DNA of 64,000 bases. Origin: Thiocapsa sp. (GTDB taxonomy: Bacteria > Pseudomonadota > Gammaproteobacteria > Chromatiales > Chromatiaceae). The stretch is taken from contig NZ_CP073760.1 in NCBI RefSeq assembly GCF_018399035.1, positions 1,860,001 through 1,924,000 of the forward strand. The letters are read 5' to 3'. The translations under genes and the position numbers were made by a program. This document shows positions 27,129-35,833 of this stretch, one piece after another. The notes under the pieces are model-generated. The model saw only the letters and a program-made list of their open reading frames with translations, had not been told where the DNA came from and did no database searches. Within the stretch, counting starts at the first letter, position 1. Each line of letters begins with the position of its first letter.

Positions 27129-27674
27129 TCACCAAGGCATGAACCAATTCATGAACTGCAACGGGCGGCCGATGTTTTGATTCATGCCCGCCATGTCGTT
27201 GCGCATGGACGAGGTCGACATGGTCATCGCCTGCATCGAACGATCCATGGTCTGGATGCTCGTCAGCATGGGCTCGAGCGTGTTTACGTCCCGTGCCATC
27301 GAATCCACACTCACCGCCATGGTGCGGACATTTGCACTCATCTGCCCCATGTTGTCGGAGATCGACTGCATGTTGCTGGCCAGCACCGTCATGTTGGTAT
27401 CCACACTGATGGCCAGATAGTGGACGTCCTTGGCAAGACTGAAGACCAGGTAGAACCCGTAGGCGGCGAGGATGATGAAGGCGAACAGGCTGGGATAGAC
27501 GATCAGCTCCCAGCGCTTTGCGCTGGTTTCGAACGCCTGGGACAGGCGATCGATCGCAAAGGCATGAATCTGCGTCTCGGTAACGCCTGCGGCGCGCGCA
27601 TCGGCCTCCGCTTGCTCGTTCGATACCGCGCCGTCCGGGTAGGCGTCGGTCCTCGGGATCTCGTTCTGCGCCAT
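27129..27674 (-). CDS. single-pass membrane protein with coiled coil
   Basis: 181 residues from the ATG at 27674. One strong transmembrane segment lies at about residues 58-80 (ELIVYPSLFAFIILAAYGFYLVFSLA). It is followed by a Met/Ser/Asn-rich heptad region (SNMQSISDNMGQMSANVRTM ...) that would form a long coiled coil, and an aromatic end (FMNWFMPW). The pattern resembles the signalling or linker helices of chemoreceptors but no receptor domain is present. It lies 41 nt upstream of the nucleotidase on the same strand. Function unknown. Confidence 0.72.
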   Translation of the reverse strand: MAQNEIPRTDAYPDGAVSNEQAEADARAAGVTETQIHAFAIDRLSQAFETSAKRWELIVYPSLFAFIILAAYGFYLVFSLAKDVHYLAISVDTNMTVLASNMQSISDNMGQMSANVRTMAVSVDSMARDVNTLEPMLTSIQTMDRSMQAMTMSTSSMRNDMAGMNQNIGRPLQFMNWFMPW

Positions 27675-28048
27675 GATTCGGGCCGGCTCTTGATCAGTTG
27701 ATAAAAAAAGCAAACATGGTCGGCGAGTTACCGCCAGGCATCACATGCACTCTTTTCGTGAAAATAGCCTTCCGTAAGGCGAAAGGCGCTGTAACCAACG
27801 GGTCTCGAATGAGAGTCGAGGTTGGGACGTCAACCAAGCGATTTAAACCGCGTTAAAAACAAGGCTATCAGCACGGCCATTGCTGTGGTCAGACGATTAA
27901 TGATCCGTCTCCGCTCCCGTTGCCTCAAGAGCTTAACAGAATTGTAGCGTGCGACAAGGCGCACCGATGACCGCGGACGAATCGGTCCCGCAACGTGACC
28001 GACAGCCAAGCCGGCAGGCATGAAGCGACGGGGCCTCTCGTCGGCGGA
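27675..28048. other. intergenic region with one half-site
   Basis: About 370 bp between the coiled-coil gene and the ParA-like gene. It contains TAAACCGCGT at 27844-27853 (half of the palindromic element, no partner arm) and a GCCTT/AAGGC mini-hairpin near 27765-27780. A 63-codon frame with one hydrophobic stretch (27830-28021, minus strand) crosses it, but I do not consider it supported. Confidence 0.4.
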
Positions 28049-28681
28049 TCAACTGACGAGGTGCGGATAGAGCGTCGCGGCCAGCCCGAGAAACTCCCGC
28101 GCCGCCTTGCCGCGGGACTCCAGCTCGAACACCGCCAAGCCCTCGCTGAACGAGCGCCGAAAAACGGTGCGTTGCGAGAGCCTCGGCTTGATGAAGCGGA
28201 TACCGGGGAGCGAGACCAACGCGGCGGCAGCCTCGTTGGTCTCGCGAACCCCGTGGTGGGTGTCGCCCCGATTGATGAACCCGATGATGTCGGGAGGCGT
28301 CTCCCGTTCGACCGAGGCAATCAACTGGATGAAACGCTGGGTCGACCAGATATCGGCCTGCGACGGCGGGACCGGCACGACGACGCGGTCGCACCGCGCA
28401 AGCGCCGTGCGCAGGCTCTCCATGTCCGAGGTCCCGACGTCGATGAGGGTCTCGTCGGCGGCCTTCAATTGCTCCACCCTCAGGGCCCGCTTGTCCGACG
28501 CCTTCAGAACGGGATCGAACCCCTCTTCCCGACGCACGTCGATGACGTCGGTGAGGGTCGCCTGAGGATCCGCATCGATCAGCTGAGCCTTCACCCCCGC
28601 CATCGAGAGCCACACCCCCAGATTGAAGGTCAAGGTGCTCTTGCCCGAACCGCCCTTAAGACTTCCGACGATCGTGATCAT
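28049..28681 (-). CDS. ParA/MinD-family ATPase (orphan)
   Basis: 210 residues with the deviant Walker A motif KGGSGKST (residues 9-16) at the very N-terminus, AQLIDADPQATLTDV as the switch I region, and TLIDVGTSD as Walker B. Such ATPases position plasmids, chromosomes or large protein complexes on the nucleoid or membrane. No parB or centromere-like repeats are visible, so it is more likely a cargo-positioning ParA (for example for a cytoskeletal, chemotaxis or carboxysome cargo) than a chromosome partitioner. The neighbours are exported proteins on the same strand, so no partner is evident. Confidence 0.85.
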   Translation of the reverse strand: MITIVGSLKGGSGKSTLTFNLGVWLSMAGVKAQLIDADPQATLTDVIDVRREEGFDPVLKASDKRALRVEQLKAADETLIDVGTSDMESLRTALARCDRVVVPVPPSQADIWSTQRFIQLIASVERETPPDIIGFINRGDTHHGVRETNEAAAALVSLPGIRFIKPRLSQRTVFRRSFSEGLAVFELESRGKAAREFLGLAATLYPHLVS

Positions 28682-28727
28682 GCCGTGCTTCCGCGTCCGC
28701 GTTCATCCGCGATGCCGCCCCGAGCGA

Positions 28728-29498
28728 CTATTGTCCGGGCTGGGGCATCTCCATGCGCGTGTACCCGGCGGGCACCGCAAACAGATGGTCCGGCTGAGCG
28801 CCGATCCGGATCGACTTGAGCTCGCGCACGCCACCGCCCGGAAACTCCTCGCGCACCGACAGCTTCAGCTCCGGATCGTACCATTGCAGAACCCGGGTCG
28901 GCGGCTGATCGGGCGCGGTCGTGGTCATCTCCCATCTCTCGACTTGGCGGCCTTCCATGGTTTCGGTGCCGACCATCACGAGCTCCATCTTCTCGCCGTT
29001 GGACATCTCGTGTTTCAGCGGAATCGCGCGCTCGGCGTCGATCCAGAGGGTTCCGTTCATGGACTGGCCTTCGTGGGTCATGACCATGTCCCATTTCACC
29101 GCGGCCCGCCCTCCGACCGCCTCCTCGCCGGCACGTCGACACGTCAGACCGGGCATACCGGCGCAGGGATCGGTCTCCGCGGTCGGGGGCGGCGCCGGCG
29201 CGGGTGCGCCTTCGCCCGGCGCACCTCCTTGCTCCATATAGGTCTGTCGATCGGGGAAGAGGACCCACATCATCCCGCGATTCTGATCGATGATCTGAAT
29301 CACCTCTTGACCCTGCTGCGTCATCTCCTTGCGCATCCGGCCGTCGCCCACGAACATCTTGACGGTTTCGGCCTGCCCGTCCGAGCCTTGACTGATCATG
29401 TCGGCGGAGAACTGGACACCCGAGATCTCCGCGTGCGCCGTGGCCGCCAAGGCGGATGCGAGCGCGATACCCAACACAGCCTGCGTTTGCGTTCTCAT
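28728..29498 (-). CDS. exported protein, DUF4412-like
   Basis: 256 residues from the ATG at 29498, preceded by GGAGGAG at an ideal distance. Signal peptide about residues 1-23 (ending ATAHA). The mature part repeats a strand-rich pattern: QFSADMISQG, MFVGDGRMRKEM, IQIIDQNRGMMWVLFPDRQTYME, and later TLWIDAERAIPLKHE. This resembles DUF4412 proteins, which look like lipoprotein-carrier-fold sensors. A proline-rich loop (GAPAPAPPP) and two Cys (DPCAGMPGLTC) lie in the middle. Exact function unknown. Confidence 0.7.
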   Translation of the reverse strand: MRTQTQAVLGIALASALAATAHAEISGVQFSADMISQGSDGQAETVKMFVGDGRMRKEMTQQGQEVIQIIDQNRGMMWVLFPDRQTYMEQGGAPGEGAPAPAPPPTAETDPCAGMPGLTCRRAGEEAVGGRAAVKWDMVMTHEGQSMNGTLWIDAERAIPLKHEMSNGEKMELVMVGTETMEGRQVERWEMTTTAPDQPPTRVLQWYDPELKLSVREEFPGGGVRELKSIRIGAQPDHLFAVPAGYTRMEMPQPGQ

Positions 29499-29671
29499 CT
29501 TGTCTTCTCCTCCCATCGATCGGTGATCAGTCACGACAACACCCCGCGCCTCGATCGGGGTCATTTGCGGCGCCCGCCGCATCGCACCCGCCCCGCTGTC
29601 GATCGCCATGGCCGCAATCCGGTCGCGAGCGGCCCGATCGGCAGTCGGGGTCCGGGCGAGCCGGCGCCGGA

Positions 29672-30190
29672 TCAAGGCCGAGGCGTCGGCTCGAAGCCGA
29701 ACGTCCGAGGCGGCGGCGTCAGCGCGTCCATCAGTCCCGCGGGGGCCCGGGTCCGCCCGCCGCGATCGTCTCGGCCCGGCTCCAGCGGACGCCAGCCCGG
29801 CGTTTGCGCGCGCTGCTCCGCCTCCCGACCCGTCAGCGGTCGGAACCTATATTCCGGCGTCTCCTCCTGCCCGCTCCAGCGACCCGACCACGGCTGCGGG
29901 TCACCGCGAAACCGATATTCCGGCTGCGGGGAGGCCGATCCGGCACCCTCGCCCCACGGCGACGGGCCCGGTGAGGATTCACGCCAACCCCCGTACACTG
30001 CCCGATCGTCGGGCGCGACCCAAGGCTCGGGGGTCGAGGTCGCATCCGGATATCCACCGGAATAAACCGGTGCATCGCCCCATGTCGGTTGTCGAGCCTG
30101 GCCCCATGACTCCGCCGCGCCGGCCCCCTGACTCGCCGTTGCGGAGGCCAGGCCGAGCAGCAGCCCGGAGAGGAGCAGGAAAGGTGTCAT
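29672..30190 (-). CDS. exported Pro/Gly/Trp-rich protein with PEYRFR repeats
   Basis: 172 residues with a short signal peptide (FLLLSGLLLGLASATASQGAGA). The mature region is low in hydrophobic residues and rich in Pro, Gly, Trp, Arg; the hexapeptide PEYRFR occurs twice (PEYRFRGDPQPWSG, PEYRFRPLTG) about 22 residues apart. It is likely an intrinsically disordered periplasmic or outer-membrane-associated protein. It lies 10 nt downstream of the RND pump gene, so may be part of that transcript. No family is recognised. Confidence 0.6.
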   Translation of the reverse strand: MTPFLLLSGLLLGLASATASQGAGAAESWGQARQPTWGDAPVYSGGYPDATSTPEPWVAPDDRAVYGGWRESSPGPSPWGEGAGSASPQPEYRFRGDPQPWSGRWSGQEETPEYRFRPLTGREAEQRAQTPGWRPLEPGRDDRGGRTRAPAGLMDALTPPPRTFGFEPTPRP

Positions 30191-30199
30191 CGCGCGACC

Positions 30200-33100
30200 T
30201 TAACGATCACCCGTGTCGTTCTCGTCGTCGATCTTCAATCGAATGCCGCGCCGAGGCGCCTTCTTCTGAACCGCCTGACTCGTAGTGTCAGTCGTTGCGG
30301 CCTTCTTCGCCGCCGTCTTACGCGTCGTCGGTTTTGCATTCGACGCCGTTGTCGCGCGCTTTTTGGTCACGGTCCGGGCAGGCTCCGATGCGGCGCTCTC
30401 GCCTTTGGCGGAGGGTACATCCTTCTCCACGGGCGTATCGGCGCCGGCTGTCGTCGTCGCGGAGCGTGCGGCCGGCTGGCGAGCGGGCTTGGTCTTGAAC
30501 GCGTTCTTCGCCGCTTCGAAGAGCAGCAGGAAGATCCCGCGCAACGCATAGAGCGCAAGAATGAAGAACTCCACGACCTTCCCGAAGAATCGGCTGACAC
30601 CGCCGCCGGAGCTCGTGCGCGGTGCCTGCCGCGGCTCGGCATCCGTCATGCACGGAAGACTCGTTCCGGGCGGGGCCGTCGCAAGAGCGACCCGACACAT
30701 GTCGTCGCCCGCAGCAACGCAGCCGAGCGGGATGACGATCAGCGTCAGGACGGTCGAGACCAGCACCCCGGACAGCAGCGAGATCGCCATGCCTTGGAAG
30801 ATCGGGTCGGTGATGATGACGCTCGAGCCCGCGACCAAGGCCAAAGCCGTGATCACGATCGGGCGCGTGCGGATCTTGCAGGAGCGGATCATGGCCTCGG
30901 CGACCGGCACGCCTTTCTGGATCTCGTGGATCGCGAAATCCACGAGCAGAATCGAGTTTCGGACGATGATGCCGGCCAGCGCGATCCAACCGATCATCGA
31001 GGTCGCGGTGAACTCCCCGCCGAGTCCGAGGCTGAACATGAGCGCGTGCGCCGGGATGATGCCGAGCAGGGTGAGCGGAATCGGCGCCATGATGACAAGC
31101 GGGATGCGGAAGTTGCCGAACTCCCAGACCACCAGGATATAGATCAGGATCAGCGCAACACCGAAGGCGGCGCCCATATCGCGGAAGGTCTCGTAGGTGA
31201 CTGTCCACTCGCCCGCCCAGGTCCAGGCAAGGCGACTGCTGTCGGGGGGCGGACCCAGCCAGAACATGGCGTCGTCCATCTCCTCGCTGCCTTGCGGCTT
31301 GGTTCCGTCCGGTGCCGTGTAGTCCTGCTCGTTGAGAATACGCTCGACCTGGAACATCGCGTATACGGGTGCCGCAAGCCGCCCGCCGACATCGGCCACC
31401 ACATACTCGACCGGCCGTAAGTCCTTGTGGTAAATGATGTCCTCTTCCGGCGTCAACTGGAACTCGCCGAGCTCGCGCAGCGGGACCGTGTATCCCTGAT
31501 TGGATTGGATCGGAAGATCGCCGAGGCGATCGACCTGGGAACGTTCGGCCAGAGGCACCTGCAGCACGATCTGCACGGGCTCGTGGCCCATCTGGCGCCC
31601 CGCCTGCGGCTTGATGTCGCCGATCGGCGAGCCGCCGAGGGCCATCGCGAGATTGCGGTTGATGGTGTCGACCGAGATCCCGCGACGCACCGCCTTTTCG
31701 GTGTCTACGTTGAAGCGCCAGTAGTCGAAGGCACCTCTCAGATAGTTGTCGACATCGCGGGTGCTCTCGGCCTTGCCGAACATGTCGGTGAGGTCGCGTG
31801 CGAACTGACGTCGCAGCTCGGGCGTCGGTCCGTAGACCTCCGCGACGACCGATTGCAGTACCGGCGGACCCGGCGGCATCTCCACCACCGCAAGCGCTGC
31901 GCCCGTGCCCTCGACCATCTTTCCGAGCAGCTCGCGCGCCTCGACCGCGATCTCGTGACTGGTGCGATCCCGGTCGTGCTTGTCCGTCAACTGGACCTGA
32001 AGCTCGCTGTGCCAGGGATCCGAGCGCAGATAGTAATGACGCACCATGCCGTTGAAGTCGAAGGGTCGCGCAGTCCCCGCATAGAGCTGGATGGCGGTCA
32101 CCTCGGGCATGCTGCGCAGCTTGTCGGCCATGCGATGCGCGAGGTTCGCCGTCACCGGCAGCGCCGTTCCCTCCGGCATGTCGAGCACGACCGAGAATTC
32201 GGGCTTGTTGTCCAGCGGCAGCATCTTGACCGCCACCAGGTTGAAATAGAAGAACGACAGGGTGACGAGGAAGGTGCCCCAGAGGACCAGCTTGAAGATC
32301 AGGCGCTTGCTACGGTGCTCGATCAGGGGTGTCAGGATTCGTCGATAGAGCTTTTCGAGACCCTCGGCCTCCTTGTGCTCGCGCTTCTCCGCGGCCTCGA
32401 GATATTTCATCGAGGGTCGCAGCCACTTGGAGATCGCCAGATAGGGCGTGAAGACGAAGGCCGCGAACAGCGAGATGAACATCGCCACCGAGCCCAACAC
32501 CGGGATCGGCGCCATGTAGGGGCCCATCATGCCGCTCACGAACCCCATCGGCAGTAAAGCCGCGATGACGGTGAAGGTGGCGAGGATGGTCGGGTTGCCG
32601 ACCTCGCGCACGGCGTCGATGGCCGTGTCCTCGTCGGTGCGTCCCTCTTCGAGCCAGCGCCGATAGATGTTCTCGACCACCACGATGGCGTCGTCGACCA
32701 GGATACCGATCGAGAAGATCAGCGCGAACAGACTCACCCGGTCGATCGTGTAGTTGGTCACCCAGGCCACGAAGACCGTCATGAAGAGCACGACCGGGAT
32801 GACCAGCATCACGACGATGGCCGGACGCACCGCACGGAAGGCCAGCAGCACCAGGATGACCACGAACAGGGTTGCCTTGATCAGCTTGCCGATCAGCTCC
32901 GAGACCTTTTGGTCGGCGGACTGCCCGTAGTTGCGCGTGACGCTGACCTCGACGTTGGCCGGGATTCGCGAGCCCTTGAGCTCCTCGACGCGCTCCATGA
33001 TGGCGTTCGCCACCGTCACGCCGTTGGTCAGCTCCTTCTTGGCGACAGCGATCGTCACGGCCGGACGACCGTCCGCGGCGTCCTCGATCTCGGATGCCGG

Positions 33101-34024
33101 CCCGGTGTAGAAGGCGACCAGCTCGGAGGCATCCTCGGGACCCTGGGTCACGCGCGCCACATCGTGGATATAGATCGGCAGGTTATTGAAGGTTCCGACC
33201 ACCAAACGGTTGATGTCCTCCACACCCGTCAAGAAGGCGCCGGTCGTGACCGAGAAGCGTGCACCGCTCGCCTCGAGACCACCTGCGACCTGCTCGGCGT
33301 TGGCGCTGACGAGGGTTTGCGCGACTTGATCCAGACTGATTTGATACCCGGAAAGGCGCTCGGGGAGGACATCGACGGTCACGACCTCGCGGCGTCCGCC
33401 GACAATGAAGGCGTTGCCCGTATCCCTGACCTGCTTGACCGCCTGCAGCACATCCTGGGCAAGCAGGCGTAACTGACCGTCGTCGACATCGGGTATTCCG
33501 TCCCCGTCCAGGTCCCTGGACCAAAGCGTGAGCGTGACGATAGGAACGTCGTCGATCCCCTTGGTCTTGATCAGCGGCGGCAGGACCCCGGGCGGGATCC
33601 TATCCATGTTCGAGGCGACCTTGTCGTTCACCTTGAGCAAGGAGGGGCCCATTTTCTCCCCGACCACGAACTCGACGGTCACGATCCCCTGGCCGCGTTG
33701 AGACGCGGAGTACACGTGTTTGACCCCGGGAATCTCGCTCATCATCCGCTCGAGCGGTTGCATCGCCATATTGGCGACCTGCTGGGCCGATGCACCCGGA
33801 TACTGCACCATGATGTCGATCATGGGCACCGAGATCTGCGGGTCTTCCTGACGCGGCGTCATGATGAGACCGAGCAGGCCCATCATCAGCATGGCGACGT
33901 AGAAGAGGGGCGAGAGCGGAGAGCGGATGAAGAATCGGGCTGTGCGCCCGGCGATTCCGAGGCTGTCCTCGTCGTACGCGGGATCCTTGCGATCCTGCGG
34001 AGGGGATGTGACGTCTTGGCTCAT
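30200..34024 (-). CDS. RND-family efflux pump, inner-membrane subunit
   Basis: 1274 residues, longer than a standard RND pump (about 1030-1050). TM1 is near residues 38-56, and the TM4 region (FSIGILVDDAIVVVENIYRRW) has the paired aspartates of the proton relay. The periplasmic porter domains follow each TM cluster. Two unusual additions: a calcium-loop-like insertion DLDGDGIPDVDDG (residues 171-183) in the first porter domain, and a C-terminal tail of about 90 residues rich in Ala, Lys and Thr (AAKKAATTDT) that resembles histone-H1-like low-complexity tails. The tail is probably cytoplasmic. The substrate is unknown. It is paired with the adaptor gene upstream; no TolC-type channel is encoded nearby. 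Confidence 0.92.
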   Translation of the reverse strand: MSQDVTSPPQDRKDPAYDEDSLGIAGRTARFFIRSPLSPLFYVAMLMMGLLGLIMTPRQEDPQISVPMIDIMVQYPGASAQQVANMAMQPLERMMSEIPGVKHVYSASQRGQGIVTVEFVVGEKMGPSLLKVNDKVASNMDRIPPGVLPPLIKTKGIDDVPIVTLTLWSRDLDGDGIPDVDDGQLRLLAQDVLQAVKQVRDTGNAFIVGGRREVVTVDVLPERLSGYQISLDQVAQTLVSANAEQVAGGLEASGARFSVTTGAFLTGVEDINRLVVGTFNNLPIYIHDVARVTQGPEDASELVAFYTGPASEIEDAADGRPAVTIAVAKKELTNGVTVANAIMERVEELKGSRIPANVEVSVTRNYGQSADQKVSELIGKLIKATLFVVILVLLAFRAVRPAIVVMLVIPVVLFMTVFVAWVTNYTIDRVSLFALIFSIGILVDDAIVVVENIYRRWLEEGRTDEDTAIDAVREVGNPTILATFTVIAALLPMGFVSGMMGPYMAPIPVLGSVAMFISLFAAFVFTPYLAISKWLRPSMKYLEAAEKREHKEAEGLEKLYRRILTPLIEHRSKRLIFKLVLWGTFLVTLSFFYFNLVAVKMLPLDNKPEFSVVLDMPEGTALPVTANLAHRMADKLRSMPEVTAIQLYAGTARPFDFNGMVRHYYLRSDPWHSELQVQLTDKHDRDRTSHEIAVEARELLGKMVEGTGAALAVVEMPPGPPVLQSVVAEVYGPTPELRRQFARDLTDMFGKAESTRDVDNYLRGAFDYWRFNVDTEKAVRRGISVDTINRNLAMALGGSPIGDIKPQAGRQMGHEPVQIVLQVPLAERSQVDRLGDLPIQSNQGYTVPLRELGEFQLTPEEDIIYHKDLRPVEYVVADVGGRLAAPVYAMFQVERILNEQDYTAPDGTKPQGSEEMDDAMFWLGPPPDSSRLAWTWAGEWTVTYETFRDMGAAFGVALILIYILVVWEFGNFRIPLVIMAPIPLTLLGIIPAHALMFSLGLGGEFTATSMIGWIALAGIIVRNSILLVDFAIHEIQKGVPVAEAMIRSCKIRTRPIVITALALVAGSSVIITDPIFQGMAISLLSGVLVSTVLTLIVIPLGCVAAGDDMCRVALATAPPGTSLPCMTDAEPRQAPRTSSGGGVSRFFGKVVEFFILALYALRGIFLLLFEAAKNAFKTKPARQPAARSATTTAGADTPVEKDVPSAKGESAASEPARTVTKKRATTASNAKPTTRKTAAKKAATTDTTSQAVQKKAPRRGIRLKIDDENDTGDR

Positions 34025-34119
34025 GTCGAATCCAGATTAACCGGGCCTGCGCCGCATCGCTGCGACATGGATTGCGCGGGCGATCGCGGTGCGATCGCCG
34101 GGGCTGAAGGGAGCGGTTG

Positions 34120-35285
34120 TCAGCGATCCGCGGGTGATCCGCTTGCCCAACCGGCCGTGACGCGGGGACCGGGATTTGTGATGACCCTCTCGCCGGCACG
34201 AAGCCCGCTCAGAACGGTGACCATTCCGCCGGGGAGCTCCTCGCCGACGCGGATCAGGCGCAGCTGAGGCTCACCCCGCTCGCTCAGAACATAGACCCGG
34301 GCAAGCTGCCGTTGTAGCGCACCGCGCTGCTCGGGATGACCGGATTGGCACGCGCCGGCGCGTTGAGGTCCGGCACCAGCACCTTGGCGTACATCCCGGG
34401 CTCGGACACGCCCTGCGGGAGATCGAACTTGATCTTGACGGTGTGACGTTGCGGATCGGCCATCGGGAAGATCTGAGCCACCCGGACGGGCACGCGACGA
34501 TTGTCCGGATCGAGCTCGGCTTGGACCATCATCCCGTCGCGCAGGCCCGGACGCAGCCGCGCCGGGACATCGACCTCGATCTGAAGGTACTCCACGTCGG
34601 CGTAGTTGAGCATGGGCTGCCCGGGCTGGATGGTATCCCCGACCTCGATGAGCTTGCGCACGATCACCCCGTCGAAGGGCGCGATGCTGCGGGCATCGCG
34701 GATCTTGGAGTCGAGCGCCTGAAGCTCCGCCTGGAGGCGCAGCATGGCGTTTTGCGCCTCCTGGATCTGGATCCCGGAGGCGAAGAGATCGGCCGAGCGC
34801 TCGGCGGTGCGGTCGCGCTCCCCGATGAAGCTCTCGGCCGGTCCCGTGAACATTTGATCGAACAGATTCGGCAGCCCCATCCCGCCCATCGCGGAACGCG
34901 ATTGCGGCGAGTAGATCTCTCTCGAGTACTGAACCCCCGCATTGCGCAGTTGGGCATCGGCGCTCGCCATCTGAGCGAGCAGCGCGCGTCGATTCGCGAG
35001 CAGCTCCTCGTCGCCGATCGCCACGAGCAGATCCTTCTCCTTGAAGGTATCGCCCTCGCGGCCGGCGATGAAGGTGATGCGACCGGGCAGCTGTGCGGCA
35101 AGCGTCACCTCTTTATAGGGGACGACACTGCCGCCCAAGGAGACGGTGGGTGCACCTTGCGCCTGCTGAACGACGAAGGTCTCGCCGATATCGGCCTGCA
35201 TCTGGGCCTGGACCAGGCCCGACGAGACAGCCGCGGCAACGGCGAGCGTGCACGCAAAACGGGCGGTTCGAAACTGTATTGACAT
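34120..35285 (-). pseudogene. RND periplasmic adaptor (HlyD/AcrA type) with a one-base frameshift near the 3' end
   Basis: The frame from ATG 35285 encodes a signal peptide (ending VQAQ), biotinyl-lipoyl-like strands (VVPYKEVTLAAQLPGRI), an alpha-hairpin and a beta-barrel (VDVPARLRPGLRDGM), but stops at 34284 after YNGSLPG. In the next frame the sequence continues VYVLSERGEPQLRLIRVG ... GLRAGERVI to TGA at 34120, exactly the expected C-terminal membrane-proximal domain. The break lies in CCCGGG at 34296-34301, consistent with loss of one G from a GGGG run. If real, the adaptor lacks its last 60 residues; if a sequencing error, the gene is intact. Without the shift there is an unexplained 260-nt gap to the pump gene. 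Confidence 0.85.
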
Positions 35286-35833
35286 CGGATCGCACACCAA
35301 ACGCTGGGTTTTTTGTCGCACGTCCGATCGGCGCTATGGCGTTCGGACCTGCCGTGGACACCGGACAGCCTCGCGCGTCCGGCGCTCATCCGTTGCTGAT
35401 CCGCAGCATCCGAGCCCGGCACCTGTGGCCTGCTCAGTGCCGCGTTGTCTTTTCATTCTCCGGACGGCGCAGTATCCCAGTATGCCTTCGACGCCGCTCG
35501 ACATTCAAGCCGACAAACGCCGGCTCGACGCGACGGTCACGGCAACGAGGAGCTCGACACCGACAAAACACGCCACCGTCGCCGTGCCCGCAAGCCGAGC
35601 CCGATCCGAGTACCCCTAGTCCGTGACCGGCTATCCATCCCGCCGAACTTCAGTGTAACATCGTGCGCGATTGCGGTCGGGGCCGGATCGGCTTGGCCGC
35701 CGCGACGAATGTAGCCTGCCGGCAATGACGCCGAGCGCCTCGGACGCCGCTGTTCCCATTACCTTAACGCCTTGCCTTGCCTTGCCTTGCCCCTTAAAGC
35801 GAAGCGTTGTATCCAGATCGAGGAGCTGACCCT
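35286..35833. other. divergent intergenic region with a CTTGC tandem repeat
   Basis: About 550 bp between the adaptor gene (minus) and the dynamin-like gene (plus). Short frames on both strands show no recognisable domain. CTTGC is repeated four times at 35771-35790, 45 nt before the dynamin-like start. Otherwise no element was recognised; promoters for both directions are expected. Confidence 0.5.

Noticed and set aside
27830..28021. A 63-codon frame with a hydrophobic segment next to the ParA-like gene
   Set aside because: No RBS, no family, and it runs through a half-site of the repeat; not enough to call a gene.
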